Source: a bacterium
GTDB lineage: Bacteria; 4484-113; JAGGVC01
Assembly: GCA_039961635.1 (NCBI GenBank)
Contig: JABRWB010000050.1
Span: 1-14,879, forward strand
Length of the DNA: 14,879 nt
Reading direction: 5' to 3'
The translations under genes and the position numbers were made by a program. Positions 1 through 6,025 of the stretch are shown piece after piece; the first letter of the stretch is position 1, and each line of letters starts with the position of its first letter. The notes beneath the pieces were generated by a model. That model did not search any database. It saw nothing but the letters and a program-made list of their open reading frames with translations, and was not told the origin of the DNA.

Positions 1-2
1 TC

Positions 3-1541
3 CGCGATTTCACTTCCACGAACGGTACCGCAGCCCACCTTTTCACCGAAAGCGAAGTGGGCGTGCGCATCTGCACCGCGCGCGTGACGGACGATTCGTT
101 TCTTGCTACGACGAAGACAGTCACCGTGATCGTCTATCCCCCCGAAGGCGGCCCGGTGCCCCAGCCCCCGGTGGCGATTGCCGGGGCGTGGCCCCTTGAA
201 GGCGATGCCCCGTTTGAAACCACCCTTGTCTGCAACAATTCGTACGATCCCGACGGGCAAATCGTAAAGTACGAATGGGATTTCGAAGGCGACGGCCAAT
301 TCGACTGGCAGTCTGGCAATTCTGAAAACATCAAACACACTTACGGTGCCGGTATTTGGAACGCGGTTTTGCGCGTAACTGATAACAGCGGATTAATTGC
401 ATTGAAAAACCTAATTCTGGTCTCAAATTCCAGTTCGCTTTACTGGCAGCGCGAATTGGTGCAGCAGCTTCAGGGATCCAGCCAGCTTAAAACCGACATC
501 TTGGAAACCGGTATCGGCGCTGCTGTTTCTCCTGTCACCGGCGAGCTTTGCATCGTTTACGGCGTACGTGACGATATAATGCCAAATAGCACTAAAGACA
601 GAATCAGAATGGCCTTCAAAGGCGGTTCAGGTGGAAACGAATGGCGTTTCGAGGATTATTTCGCAGAACCAGTTCCGCCGCCCGGCTTTCAACCAAGCGT
701 TGGTTATCCCACGCGCCCTGCTTTTTTTGCGGACGGAACAATGGTGGTTGGAACATACTTGACAACTGACGGCCAATTTCGGCAGGCAATATTGATTGAG
801 CGGGACCCATCGGGTGAAATATCCGTATACAACATGGGTGGAATGAACAATATGTACTTTTTGCGGGATTGGCTAGCAGTAAGCACCGGATCCATACAGC
901 CTGCAGTCGGATTTCTATATAGGAACGGGGAGTACGGCAGGCAGTATTCATTTGCGGAAAGGAAGGGCGAAAGCCTGACTGAGCAGGATCCATTTCAGCA
1001 GCCCTCCGAAAGACAGTTATTTATTTCCCATATCGATTACGTTATAAACATTCCCGTTATCCTTCAAATCAGGGATTTCATATCCTTGTTTTCAAGGCAG
1101 GAAGGGGAATTCCAGGAAGAGCTTGTAACCGTCAATCCGCCAACGCGTGTGTGCATGATAATGCAACAAGACAATATTTCAATACAGTATGCGGCGCAAG
1201 ACCAGGACAATGTCATTTCAAGGTTAGCAAGCGAGAACGGTTCTTGGGAAAACTCACCTTTTCTGCTGCGGGACTATCCCTTGCTTCAGGCAGTTAGAAA
1301 GGCACTCTTTATCGATCAAGGATTCGTGTACATAGCTAGCTTTTACTACGAATCGGATAACTTAACGCGAAATGTGTTTTTATTGGAAGACGGCACTAGC
1401 TATTTTAGCGAACCACTGGATGAAACAGGTGCTTATCTAACCAGCATTGATATGGCTCTGGATGACTCGGGTGTCTACGTCGCCGCTGCAGATGAATCCG
1501 CTTCGGCTGTTTATCTTTATACGCGCGAATCACCGCTATAG
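3..1541 (+). CDS. PKD-domain surface/secreted protein, 3' part only
   Basis: The reading frame is open from the left edge (codon at base 3), so this is the C-terminal part of a longer protein. The first residues read as the end of one PKD (polycystic-kidney-disease, Ig-like) domain, with the typical ending RVTDDS. A second, complete PKD domain follows at about bases 168-393: it has SYDPDGQIVKYEWDFEGDG, then HTYGAGIWNAVLRVTDNSG, the classic core. The remaining roughly 380 residues match no family I recognise. They contain loosely repeating short beta-type stretches (VTGELCIVYG, FADGTMVVGTYL, LDDSGVYVAAA), which would suit a beta-propeller, but this is inference. PKD domains usually sit in extracellular proteins and mediate binding. 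A GTG at 57 could be read as a start, but coding sequence clearly continues upstream of it. Base composition becomes visibly AT-richer after about base 350. Confidence 0.8.
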   Translation, partial: RDFTSTNGTAAHLFTESEVGVRICTARVTDDSFLATTKTVTVIVYPPEGGPVPQPPVAIAGAWPLEGDAPFETTLVCNNSYDPDGQIVKYEWDFEGDGQFDWQSGNSENIKHTYGAGIWNAVLRVTDNSGLIALKNLILVSNSSSLYWQRELVQQLQGSSQLKTDILETGIGAAVSPVTGELCIVYGVRDDIMPNSTKDRIRMAFKGGSGGNEWRFEDYFAEPVPPPGFQPSVGYPTRPAFFADGTMVVGTYLTTDGQFRQAILIERDPSGEISVYNMGGMNNMYFLRDWLAVSTGSIQPAVGFLYRNGEYGRQYSFAERKGESLTEQDPFQQPSERQLFISHIDYVINIPVILQIRDFISLFSRQEGEFQEELVTVNPPTRVCMIMQQDNISIQYAAQDQDNVISRLASENGSWENSPFLLRDYPLLQAVRKALFIDQGFVYIASFYYESDNLTRNVFLLEDGTSYFSEPLDETGAYLTSIDMALDDSGVYVAAADESASAVYLYTRESPL

Positions 1542-1618
1542 CAGTATGGATTTACTTGCAGATTTGTTAAAAGATGTTAAGCATGTTAAATCTTGTAACG
1601 CACGCGTTTATTCAAGCC

Positions 1619-1682
1619 AATTCTTCGAAATTCAGGTACGATATAGTGGTTTGCAATTCTTCTTGTTGTGAAATTCAGTCAC
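1619..1682. repeat. Imperfect direct repeat in the intergenic region before the tail-like gene
   Basis: The 156-base gap between the PKD gene and the next gene (1542-1697) is AT-rich and holds no gene I can support. AATTCTTC occurs at 1619-1626 and again at 1655-1662. GAAATTCAG occurs at 1627-1635 and 1670-1678, each followed two bases later by ACG. The second copy differs by a short insertion. A TATAGT hexamer lies between the copies, but I see no matching -35 box. It could be a regulatory site or a small duplication. Confidence 0.35.
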
Positions 1683-1697
1683 GGGAGCTTCTAATCG

Positions 1698-2285
1698 ATG
1701 GCAACAGTTGATTGGGTAGAGGATGGTTCCACGGACATCCGTCCAGACGCGGACAAGGGGCTTCTGCCTTACACAAGCGCGACAAACAAGAACATCGGAA
1801 GTTCGTCAAGACGCTGGGGCGCTACTTGGATTGGTGCTCTGGATTCGGTTGGCAACGCGTCTTTCGACGGCAACGCCGATTTCGTGCTGGCCGACGGCGA
1901 GCTGTTCACCGTTACAACCGACGACTTCGAGGACCTGGTAAAGGTAATCGGCACATCCAACAAGGTGGCGATAGGCGGCGTGTCCGGTTCGGCCACAGAC
2001 GGCAGGCTGCGCGTCGTCCAGTTCGACGACGAGGACTCGATCGCCGTACTGGAGCTTGTCCAGACAAGCGACGACGGGCCGATTCTGAAGATCCAGGGGA
2101 ACGTCCAGTCCGATTTTTCGGGCAACATCTCGACAGATCCCGGCAACGGCGTTTTCATAGCTCCTTTATCGGCCATCGGCCCGGGCGCGACGGGATGGCA
2201 GTTCCTGTGCATGGTGAAGTGCCTGATCAACGGAGTCGGCGAGGCGTGGCTTGCGCTTTACGGGCCGGTGACGAATCCGTCGTAA
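1698..2285 (+). CDS. Phage tail-fibre/appendage-like protein
   Basis: A 195-residue soluble protein. Its N-terminal third holds KNIGSSSRRWGATWIGAL (about residues 30-47), the pattern '..iGs...RW...y' found in phage tail-fibre and appendage proteins, where each copy lays down a beta strand of a fibre. The rest is glycine-, serine- and aspartate-rich with no membrane segment or signal peptide. The ATG has a GGGAG SD-like sequence 10 bases upstream. The gene is followed after 10 bases by a small co-directional gene and then a terminator, so the two look like one small transcript. No capsid, portal or terminase gene is near, so it may be a prophage relic or a borrowed appendage. The tail-like assignment rests on that motif and on composition, so it is moderate. 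Confidence 0.6.
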   Translation: MATVDWVEDGSTDIRPDADKGLLPYTSATNKNIGSSSRRWGATWIGALDSVGNASFDGNADFVLADGELFTVTTDDFEDLVKVIGTSNKVAIGGVSGSATDGRLRVVQFDDEDSIAVLELVQTSDDGPILKIQGNVQSDFSGNISTDPGNGVFIAPLSAIGPGATGWQFLCMVKCLINGVGEAWLALYGPVTNPS

Positions 2286-2295
2286 GGGGACTGAA

Positions 2296-2562
2296 ATGGC
2301 GGCGGAAAACGCAAACGAGGATCACCATCTTGTACTCAAGTCGCAACCGGACGGAAGCATCGTTGTCAAGCATTACAAACTTGCCGATACGGTAGCGCTT
2401 GAGCCGGAGACGGTGAAGACGATAGCCGAATTTCACAACGCAAGATTGGAAAAGATTACGGAAATTGCCGCGGGCGGAATCGACATCGGCAAACTGGCGG
2501 CGATTGCAAAGAAGCAGCCTCCCGCCTCAAAACCGACGCGCAAACCGCAGGCGAAAAAGTAG
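2296..2562 (+). CDS. Small hypothetical protein paired with the tail-like gene
   Basis: An 88-residue protein I do not recognise. It has a good SD (GGGGA, 5 bases before ATG) and starts 10 bases after the tail-like gene, so the two are probably cotranscribed. The N-terminal half is polar and beta-like; residues of about 35-70 look helical (ETVKTIAEFHNARLEKITE), and the last 20 are rich in lysine and proline (KPTRKPQAKK), a basic tail that could bind nucleic acid or be disordered. Small genes of this kind are common behind phage tail genes, but no function can be assigned. Confidence 0.6.
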   Translation: MAAENANEDHHLVLKSQPDGSIVVKHYKLADTVALEPETVKTIAEFHNARLEKITEIAAGGIDIGKLAAIAKKQPPASKPTRKPQAKK

Positions 2563-2597
2563 CTAATTCCCAAGCGTGAGTTTTGGTCGTATTACCG

Positions 2598-2630
2598 GCG
2601 GGGAGGAGTTTTCCTTCCCGCTTTTATTTA
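2598..2630 (+). terminator. Rho-independent terminator of the tail-like module
   Basis: GCGGGGAGGA (2598-2607), loop GTTT and TCCTTCCCGC (2612-2621) form a 10-bp stem with a single G-U pair, followed directly by TTTTATTTA. The T-run is on the plus strand only, so it stops transcription coming from 1698-2562, 36 bases after that gene's stop codon. It also insulates the oppositely oriented DUF2283 gene. Confidence 0.85.
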
Positions 2631-2646
2631 GCGCCCGACGTTTTTA

Positions 2647-2868
2647 TCATCCCGCGGCCGCGCCTATGCCGATTCCCTCCAGCGTGACCTTTCTCAGCGT
2701 ATCGCGCTCGCCGAGGCGCCGGCCCGCATCGAGGATTTCAATTCCCGCGATGTTTCCTTCCGCGTCTATATCCAACGCGATTCCGTCACCGATTTCGCGG
2801 CAGGTCGTGGTTGTTTCCCTGAAAATTATTCTCAATGCGTCTACTTCAGAATCGTAAACAATTCGCAC
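2647..2868 (-). CDS. DUF2283 family small protein
   Basis: A protein of about 73 residues. It begins MRIVYDSEVDALRIIF and continues with GIALDIDAEGNIAGIEILDA, the signature of the DUF2283 family: short proteins of unknown function, often near toxin-antitoxin or DNA-related genes. The frame is open further upstream to an ATG at 2916, but a GGAGG SD at 2877-2881 lies 8 bases before the GTG at 2866-2868, and the family normally starts exactly with the x-[IV]-x-Y-D segment, so I chose that GTG. It lies 50 bases downstream of alaX on the same strand and is probably cotranscribed, with an 18-bp palindrome between them. The biochemical role is unknown. Confidence 0.75.
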   Translation of the reverse strand: MRIVYDSEVDALRIIFRETTTTCREIGDGIALDIDAEGNIAGIEILDAGRRLGERDTLRKVTLEGIGIGAAAG

Positions 2869-2896
2869 GATCACAACCTCCATCTCGATATTGAAC

Positions 2897-2914
2897 GCGG
2901 CCTTGGAAGGCCGC
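2897..2914. repeat. 18-bp perfect palindrome between alaX and the DUF2283 gene
   Basis: GCGGCCTTGGAAGGCCGC is a perfect inverted repeat: a stem of about 7 bp with a tight loop. No T-run follows on either strand, so it is not a standard terminator. It may act as an RNA processing or stability hairpin in the alaX-DUF2283 transcript, or as a protein site. Confidence 0.5.
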
Positions 2915-2918
2915 ACTC

Positions 2919-3632
2919 CTAATCCAGCTCCACTTCGAGCCTTCTGAATCCCTTTCCCTTGTTTTCGACTTTCTTAATCGCGAGCCTGCCGACTTCCGAG
3001 AGATTGCGGACGTGCGCGCCGCCGTCCGCCTGCAAGTCAACCCCGACTATTTCGACGATGCGGATTTCGGAAAGCCCCTCCGGCAGCAGGTCAATCTCCG
3101 TTCGCAGCAGATCGGGAATTTTCCTCGCATCGTCGGCGGGCAACGAGTAAATTTTCACCTCCGCGCCGCCCGAGAGCGCAGCGTTCACCTCGCGTTCGAT
3201 CGCCTCCCGGTACTCCGGCTTCCACTCCGGGAATCCGAAGTCCATCCGCGCGCTGCCCTCCCGCACCTGCGCGCCCGTAACCTTGACGCCGTACATCTTC
3301 CATATCGTCGCGCAAAGCACATGCAGCGCGGTGTGGTAGCGGCGAAGAAGGTGGCAGTATTCCCAGTCGAGCGAGAGCGAAACGGATTCCCCAGCCGCCG
3401 GAACCGCCCCGCCAGCGGTGAAGTGCTTCATCCCTTCCTCGGTCTTTTGCACGTTTATGATTTCGCCCAACGTACCGGCCGCGCTGAAAGCGCCGCGGTC
3501 GCTGGGCAGCCCTCCGCCCTCCGCGAAAAAGCAGGTGCGGCCGGGGATGAACCACCCGTCGCCGGATTCGAGAACGGCGGATTCGCAATTCCGGATGGAC
3601 GGATCGAACAAACTTACAAGCTCGGTAGGCAT
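2919..3632 (-). CDS. alaX: Alanyl-tRNA editing protein (AlaX type)
   Basis: A 237-residue free-standing relative of the alanyl-tRNA synthetase editing domain. AlaX proteins hydrolyse Ser- or Gly-tRNA(Ala) in the cytoplasm and so prevent mistranslation. An N-terminal beta-barrel part carries DRTAFYPEGGG-like FIPGRTCFFAEGGGLPSDRG (about residues 28-47). The second additional domain begins with the zinc motif HTALH (H100, H104), followed by VTGAQVREGSARMDF. The C-terminal metal motif reads QADGGAHVRN, with H207 kept but Asp203 where the usual motif (CGGTHV) has Cys. Length fits the medium AlaX class. The ATG at 3632 has no SD; instead a TG-extended -10 box lies six bases upstream, which suggests a leaderless mRNA. 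The unknown gene at 3684 is divergent. Confidence 0.88.
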   Translation of the reverse strand: MPTELVSLFDPSIRNCESAVLESGDGWFIPGRTCFFAEGGGLPSDRGAFSAAGTLGEIINVQKTEEGMKHFTAGGAVPAAGESVSLSLDWEYCHLLRRYHTALHVLCATIWKMYGVKVTGAQVREGSARMDFGFPEWKPEYREAIEREVNAALSGGAEVKIYSLPADDARKIPDLLRTEIDLLPEGLSEIRIVEIVGVDLQADGGAHVRNLSEVGRLAIKKVENKGKGFRRLEVELD

Positions 3633-3638
3633 GGCGGA

Positions 3639-3647
3639 ATTCTAACA
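3639..3647 (-). promoter_or_regulatory. Extended -10 promoter for alaX, placing TSS at the start codon
   Basis: Read on the minus strand, TGTTAGAAT (TG, one base, then TAGAAT) is followed by exactly six bases and the alaX ATG. With normal promoter geometry the A of the ATG is about +1. No SD precedes that ATG and I see no -35 box, which is typical of extended -10 promoters. This is inferred from sequence only. Confidence 0.5.
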
Positions 3648-3683
3648 CCCGCGCGCCGGCCCGCATTTTGAGGTACAATGCGC

Positions 3684-4343
3684 ATGAAACCCCCGGCGCA
3701 TCGCGGCCTTATTTATTATTCATCTGCCGGGCGGTGGATTATGACTATCGAATCGTGGGGACGGCACCTTTCGCCGGCTGCGGGCGGCGCGGGCGCGGCG
3801 CGGCTGAGCGGCTTCGAAAAAATAGCTTTCATGCGGCACGAATACCCTTTTCCGCATCCGGAAGTAGTCCGGCCGGGAAATCCGCAGACTTCTCTTGTCG
3901 TATTCGCAAACCTGACCAACTCGACGCAGGATTTGTTTGTAGGCTCGACGCCGTACAGCGTGCCGCGTTGGAAGTCGCGCTGCGTGGAAACCGCTCCCAG
4001 ACAGACCGACATCTGGCTGAAAGGCGGGGAGCGCAAGTCGTACGACCTGGAAGCGGGCGTCGCATACAGGATTGACATCGTGGATGCTTTTGAGGATGCT
4101 TCCGCGCCCACGCCTCCGGAACATACCCGCATAAAGATGAAAATAATCAACCGCGGCAATTCGGCGCGCAATCTGTTCGTAAACGGGGACAAGTGGAGCC
4201 CGGTGCACGTGGGGGTCGGGCAGACGGGCGAGATTTCGGTGCCTGGCGGAGAATTCGTATTGTCGTGCCACATCGAGGACCGGCCGGACGCGTGCTTTCT
4301 TGTGGTGCGCCCTCAAAAGGACTTCGCGTTCGACATGTTCTAG
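3684..4343 (+). CDS. Hypothetical protein with two tandem beta-type repeats
   Basis: A protein of about 219 residues that I do not recognise. It has no signal peptide or convincing membrane segment. It contains an internal duplication about 80 residues apart: ANLTNSTQDLFVGST near residue 75 and INRGNSARNLFVNGD near residue 155. Each is followed by alternating hydrophobic strands and a Gly-Gly turn (KGGERKSYDLEAGVAYRI and VPGGEFVLSCHI), so two beta-sandwich-like domains are likely. The ATG at 3684 follows GAGGT by 9 bases; ATGs at 3678 and 3741 are alternatives, and the latter would remove a poorly protein-like N-terminus. It is divergent from alaX with only 51 bases between the genes, and convergent with the DUF6642-like gene downstream. 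No function is assigned. Confidence 0.65.
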   Translation: MKPPAHRGLIYYSSAGRWIMTIESWGRHLSPAAGGAGAARLSGFEKIAFMRHEYPFPHPEVVRPGNPQTSLVVFANLTNSTQDLFVGSTPYSVPRWKSRCVETAPRQTDIWLKGGERKSYDLEAGVAYRIDIVDAFEDASAPTPPEHTRIKMKIINRGNSARNLFVNGDKWSPVHVGVGQTGEISVPGGEFVLSCHIEDRPDACFLVVRPQKDFAFDMF

Positions 4344-4361
4344 CGTGTGCGAGTTGAATTT

Positions 4362-4955
4362 TTATCGCACTTTCATTCTGAAGCCGAGCCTTTTGCACAG
4401 GTCGGGAGAGACGCGGAGAATGTCCCGCTCAATGCACCGCGCGCCCGTCCGATTGAACGCGCGGCGCTGCATGAGAAAGAAAAGAATGATTTCGAACGCG
4501 GTGGATACCGTCCATGCGACCCACTTTGTGTATCCGCAAACGGCCAGCGCGTCCGTGCGCGCGATGAATTTGTTCAAGCGGATTCCGTGGGTGTCCAGCG
4601 CGTAGCAGCTTCCGAGATAAATGATTCTTCCCGCGCACCGGCCTCCGAGTATTTCCGCAAGGTCGTCAAGAGAAACTTCTTCCTTTTTTGCGGGCATCTG
4701 TATAACTTCTCCGCCGGGCACGCCATGAAATCCGAGGTACAGCACCGGGTAGTTTGCGTACTGCTTGTTCACCCACTTGCCCAGGTAATACTCGAAATCC
4801 GCGCGCGTCGCGATGTTGCGGTGTATGTATGGAATGCGCTCGGTGTCGCGCAGCAGCCGAAGGCCGTTTTCGACCGACGAGGTGTCCCGAAGGTCGTTCG
4901 TCCAATCGCCTTCCAGGCAGAAAATTCCCTTTGCATCCTTTTTTCCGAGTGCCAT
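4362..4955 (-). CDS. DUF6642-like protein with caspase-like His/Cys pair
   Basis: A protein of about 197 residues. KGIFCLEGDW, SVENGLRLL, IPYIHRNIATRADFEYYLGKW, YPVLYLGFHG and RIIYLGSC match, from memory, the family now called DUF6642, which has no known function. The pair H77 (in YLGFHG, after a beta strand) and C117 (in YLGSC, after the next strand) is arranged like the catalytic dyad of caspase/clostripain-fold peptidases. That fold assignment is my inference. A hydrophobic stretch at about 150-163 (TAFEIILFFLMQ) is more likely a buried helix than a membrane segment. The frame stays open upstream to a TTG at 5051, but that part runs through the probable promoter, and conserved sequence begins just after the ATG at 4955. 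The SD is weak. Confidence 0.7.
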   Translation of the reverse strand: MALGKKDAKGIFCLEGDWTNDLRDTSSVENGLRLLRDTERIPYIHRNIATRADFEYYLGKWVNKQYANYPVLYLGFHGVPGGEVIQMPAKKEEVSLDDLAEILGGRCAGRIIYLGSCYALDTHGIRLNKFIARTDALAVCGYTKWVAWTVSTAFEIILFFLMQRRAFNRTGARCIERDILRVSPDLCKRLGFRMKVR

Positions 4956-5017
4956 CGTTTTTCCGTGCGTCTTCCCGCGGGGGCTGGCCGCCTCTCGCGG
5001 GGAATTATCGGCGGCGA

Positions 5018-5049
5018 TATAGTATAGTGTAAATCCGGCCGGCTGAAGC
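5018..5049. promoter_or_regulatory. Divergent promoter region between the DUF6642-like gene and ybaB
   Basis: This region contains TATAGT twice on the plus strand (5018-5023 and 5023-5028). On the minus strand TATACT lies at 5021-5026, with a weak -35-like GCTTCA 17 bases upstream. Either strand could use it; the minus-strand -10 would give the DUF6642-like gene a leader of about 60 bases. No convincing -35 box is seen for ybaB. The 117-base gap holds nothing else recognisable except CCGGCCGG at about 5035. Confidence 0.35.
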
Positions 5050-5072
5050 AATCTCCGGCCTCAAGGAGAGAA

Positions 5073-5426
5073 ATGCAGTTCGACATACCGAGCCTGATGG
5101 CGCAGGCTCAGCAATTGATGAAGGAATTCGAGGATCGGAAGGCCGCCGTCGAGGCCGAGCTGGCGGAGGCCACCGTCACCGGCTCCGCGGGCGCCGGAGC
5201 GGTCGAAATTTCGCTTTCAGGCGACAGACAGGTGCGCCGGGTCAAAATCGACCGCTCGAAAGTGGACCCCAGCGATGTGGAACTCCTGGAAGACCTCGTG
5301 TTTTCCGCTCTTGCCGACGCGCTAAGGCGCGTCGAAGCCATCAACCTGGAGAAGTACGAGGGGTTGTCGCAGAGTGTGACCATCGGGGGAATGGATTTGG
5401 GCTCGATAAAGGATTTGTTGGGATAG
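5073..5426 (+). CDS. ybaB: YbaB/EbfC nucleoid-associated protein
   Basis: A 117-residue member of the YbaB/EbfC family, dimeric DNA-binding proteins of the nucleoid. The N-terminal half is helical (LMAQAQQLMKEFEDRKAAVEAE); it is followed by a strand region with the family pattern EISLSGDRQVRRVKIDRSKVDP, then a second helix with LLEDLVFSALADALRRVE. The C-terminus ends GGMDLGSIKDLLG, close to the usual G-x-P-G-L-type tail. A strong SD (AAGGAG) precedes the ATG. It is two bases from recR. Most bacteria have dnaX-ybaB-recR; here dnaX is absent and tsaD follows. Confidence 0.93.
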   Translation: MQFDIPSLMAQAQQLMKEFEDRKAAVEAELAEATVTGSAGAGAVEISLSGDRQVRRVKIDRSKVDPSDVELLEDLVFSALADALRRVEAINLEKYEGLSQSVTIGGMDLGSIKDLLG

Positions 5427-5428
5427 CG

Positions 5429-6025
5429 ATGATGCCGGAAGCGCTAAGGGCGCTCGTCAGGGAACTCGCCAAGCTGCCGGGAATCGGGCCGCGCAGTGCG
5501 GAGCGGATCGCCCTGCACCTTGTGACAAGCGGGGACGTGGAGGCGATTTCACTTTCGAATGCGTTGAAAAACGCGGCCGAGAGTGTGGGATTTTGCCGGG
5601 AGTGCGGAGCACTTTCCGAAAAGGGGAAGCTTTGCGCGGTTTGCTCCGACAGTTCTCGTTCCAGAAAAAGCCTGATGATCGTCGAAGGGCCGCTGGATGT
5701 GTTCGCGCTCGAGCGCGGCGGATTCTTTACGGGCGTCTATCACGTTCTTGGCGGAGTATTGTCACCGCTCGAAGGAGTAACGCCGGAGGATTTGAAAATT
5801 CCGGAGCTGATCGCGAGGATCAGGAAAAACGGAACGAATGAAGCCGTCGTGGCCACAAATCCGTCCGCGGAAGGCGATGTGACCGCCAGTTACATAGCGG
5901 CTGAATTGAAGCCGCTGGGAGTACGCGTGACGCGGCTTGCGCGCGGGCTTCCAACGGGCGCACAGGTGGACTACGCCGACAGCGATACGCTGGAGCAGGC
6001 GCTGGCGCACCGGACGGAGCTGTAG
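5429..6025 (+). CDS. recR: Recombination mediator RecR
   Basis: A 198-residue RecR, the usual length. RecR works with RecO and RecF to load RecA on gapped single-stranded DNA. The parts in order are a helix-hairpin-helix (LPGIGPRSAERIALHL, about 16-31), a four-cysteine zinc finger (C56, C59, C69, C72), and a Toprim domain starting LMIVEGPLDVFALE (E86) and including TNPSAEGD. The C-terminal Walker-B-like strand ends with VTRLARGLPTGAQVDYAD, a RecR hallmark. Start is at 5429 (ATGATG), two bases after the ybaB stop, so translational coupling is likely; only a weak SD (GGAT) is visible. The stop codon touches the tsaD start. Confidence 0.97.
   Translation: MMPEALRALVRELAKLPGIGPRSAERIALHLVTSGDVEAISLSNALKNAAESVGFCRECGALSEKGKLCAVCSDSSRSRKSLMIVEGPLDVFALERGGFFTGVYHVLGGVLSPLEGVTPEDLKIPELIARIRKNGTNEAVVATNPSAEGDVTASYIAAELKPLGVRVTRLARGLPTGAQVDYADSDTLEQALAHRTEL

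Noticed and set aside
1712-2395. Second plus-strand frame overlapping the tail-like gene
   Set aside because: Translation is almost all Arg/Gly/Asp-poor shadow sequence and runs through two better-supported genes.
3012-3671. Plus-strand open frame opposite alaX
   Set aside because: Low-complexity basic translation, opposite a recognised gene with catalytic motifs.
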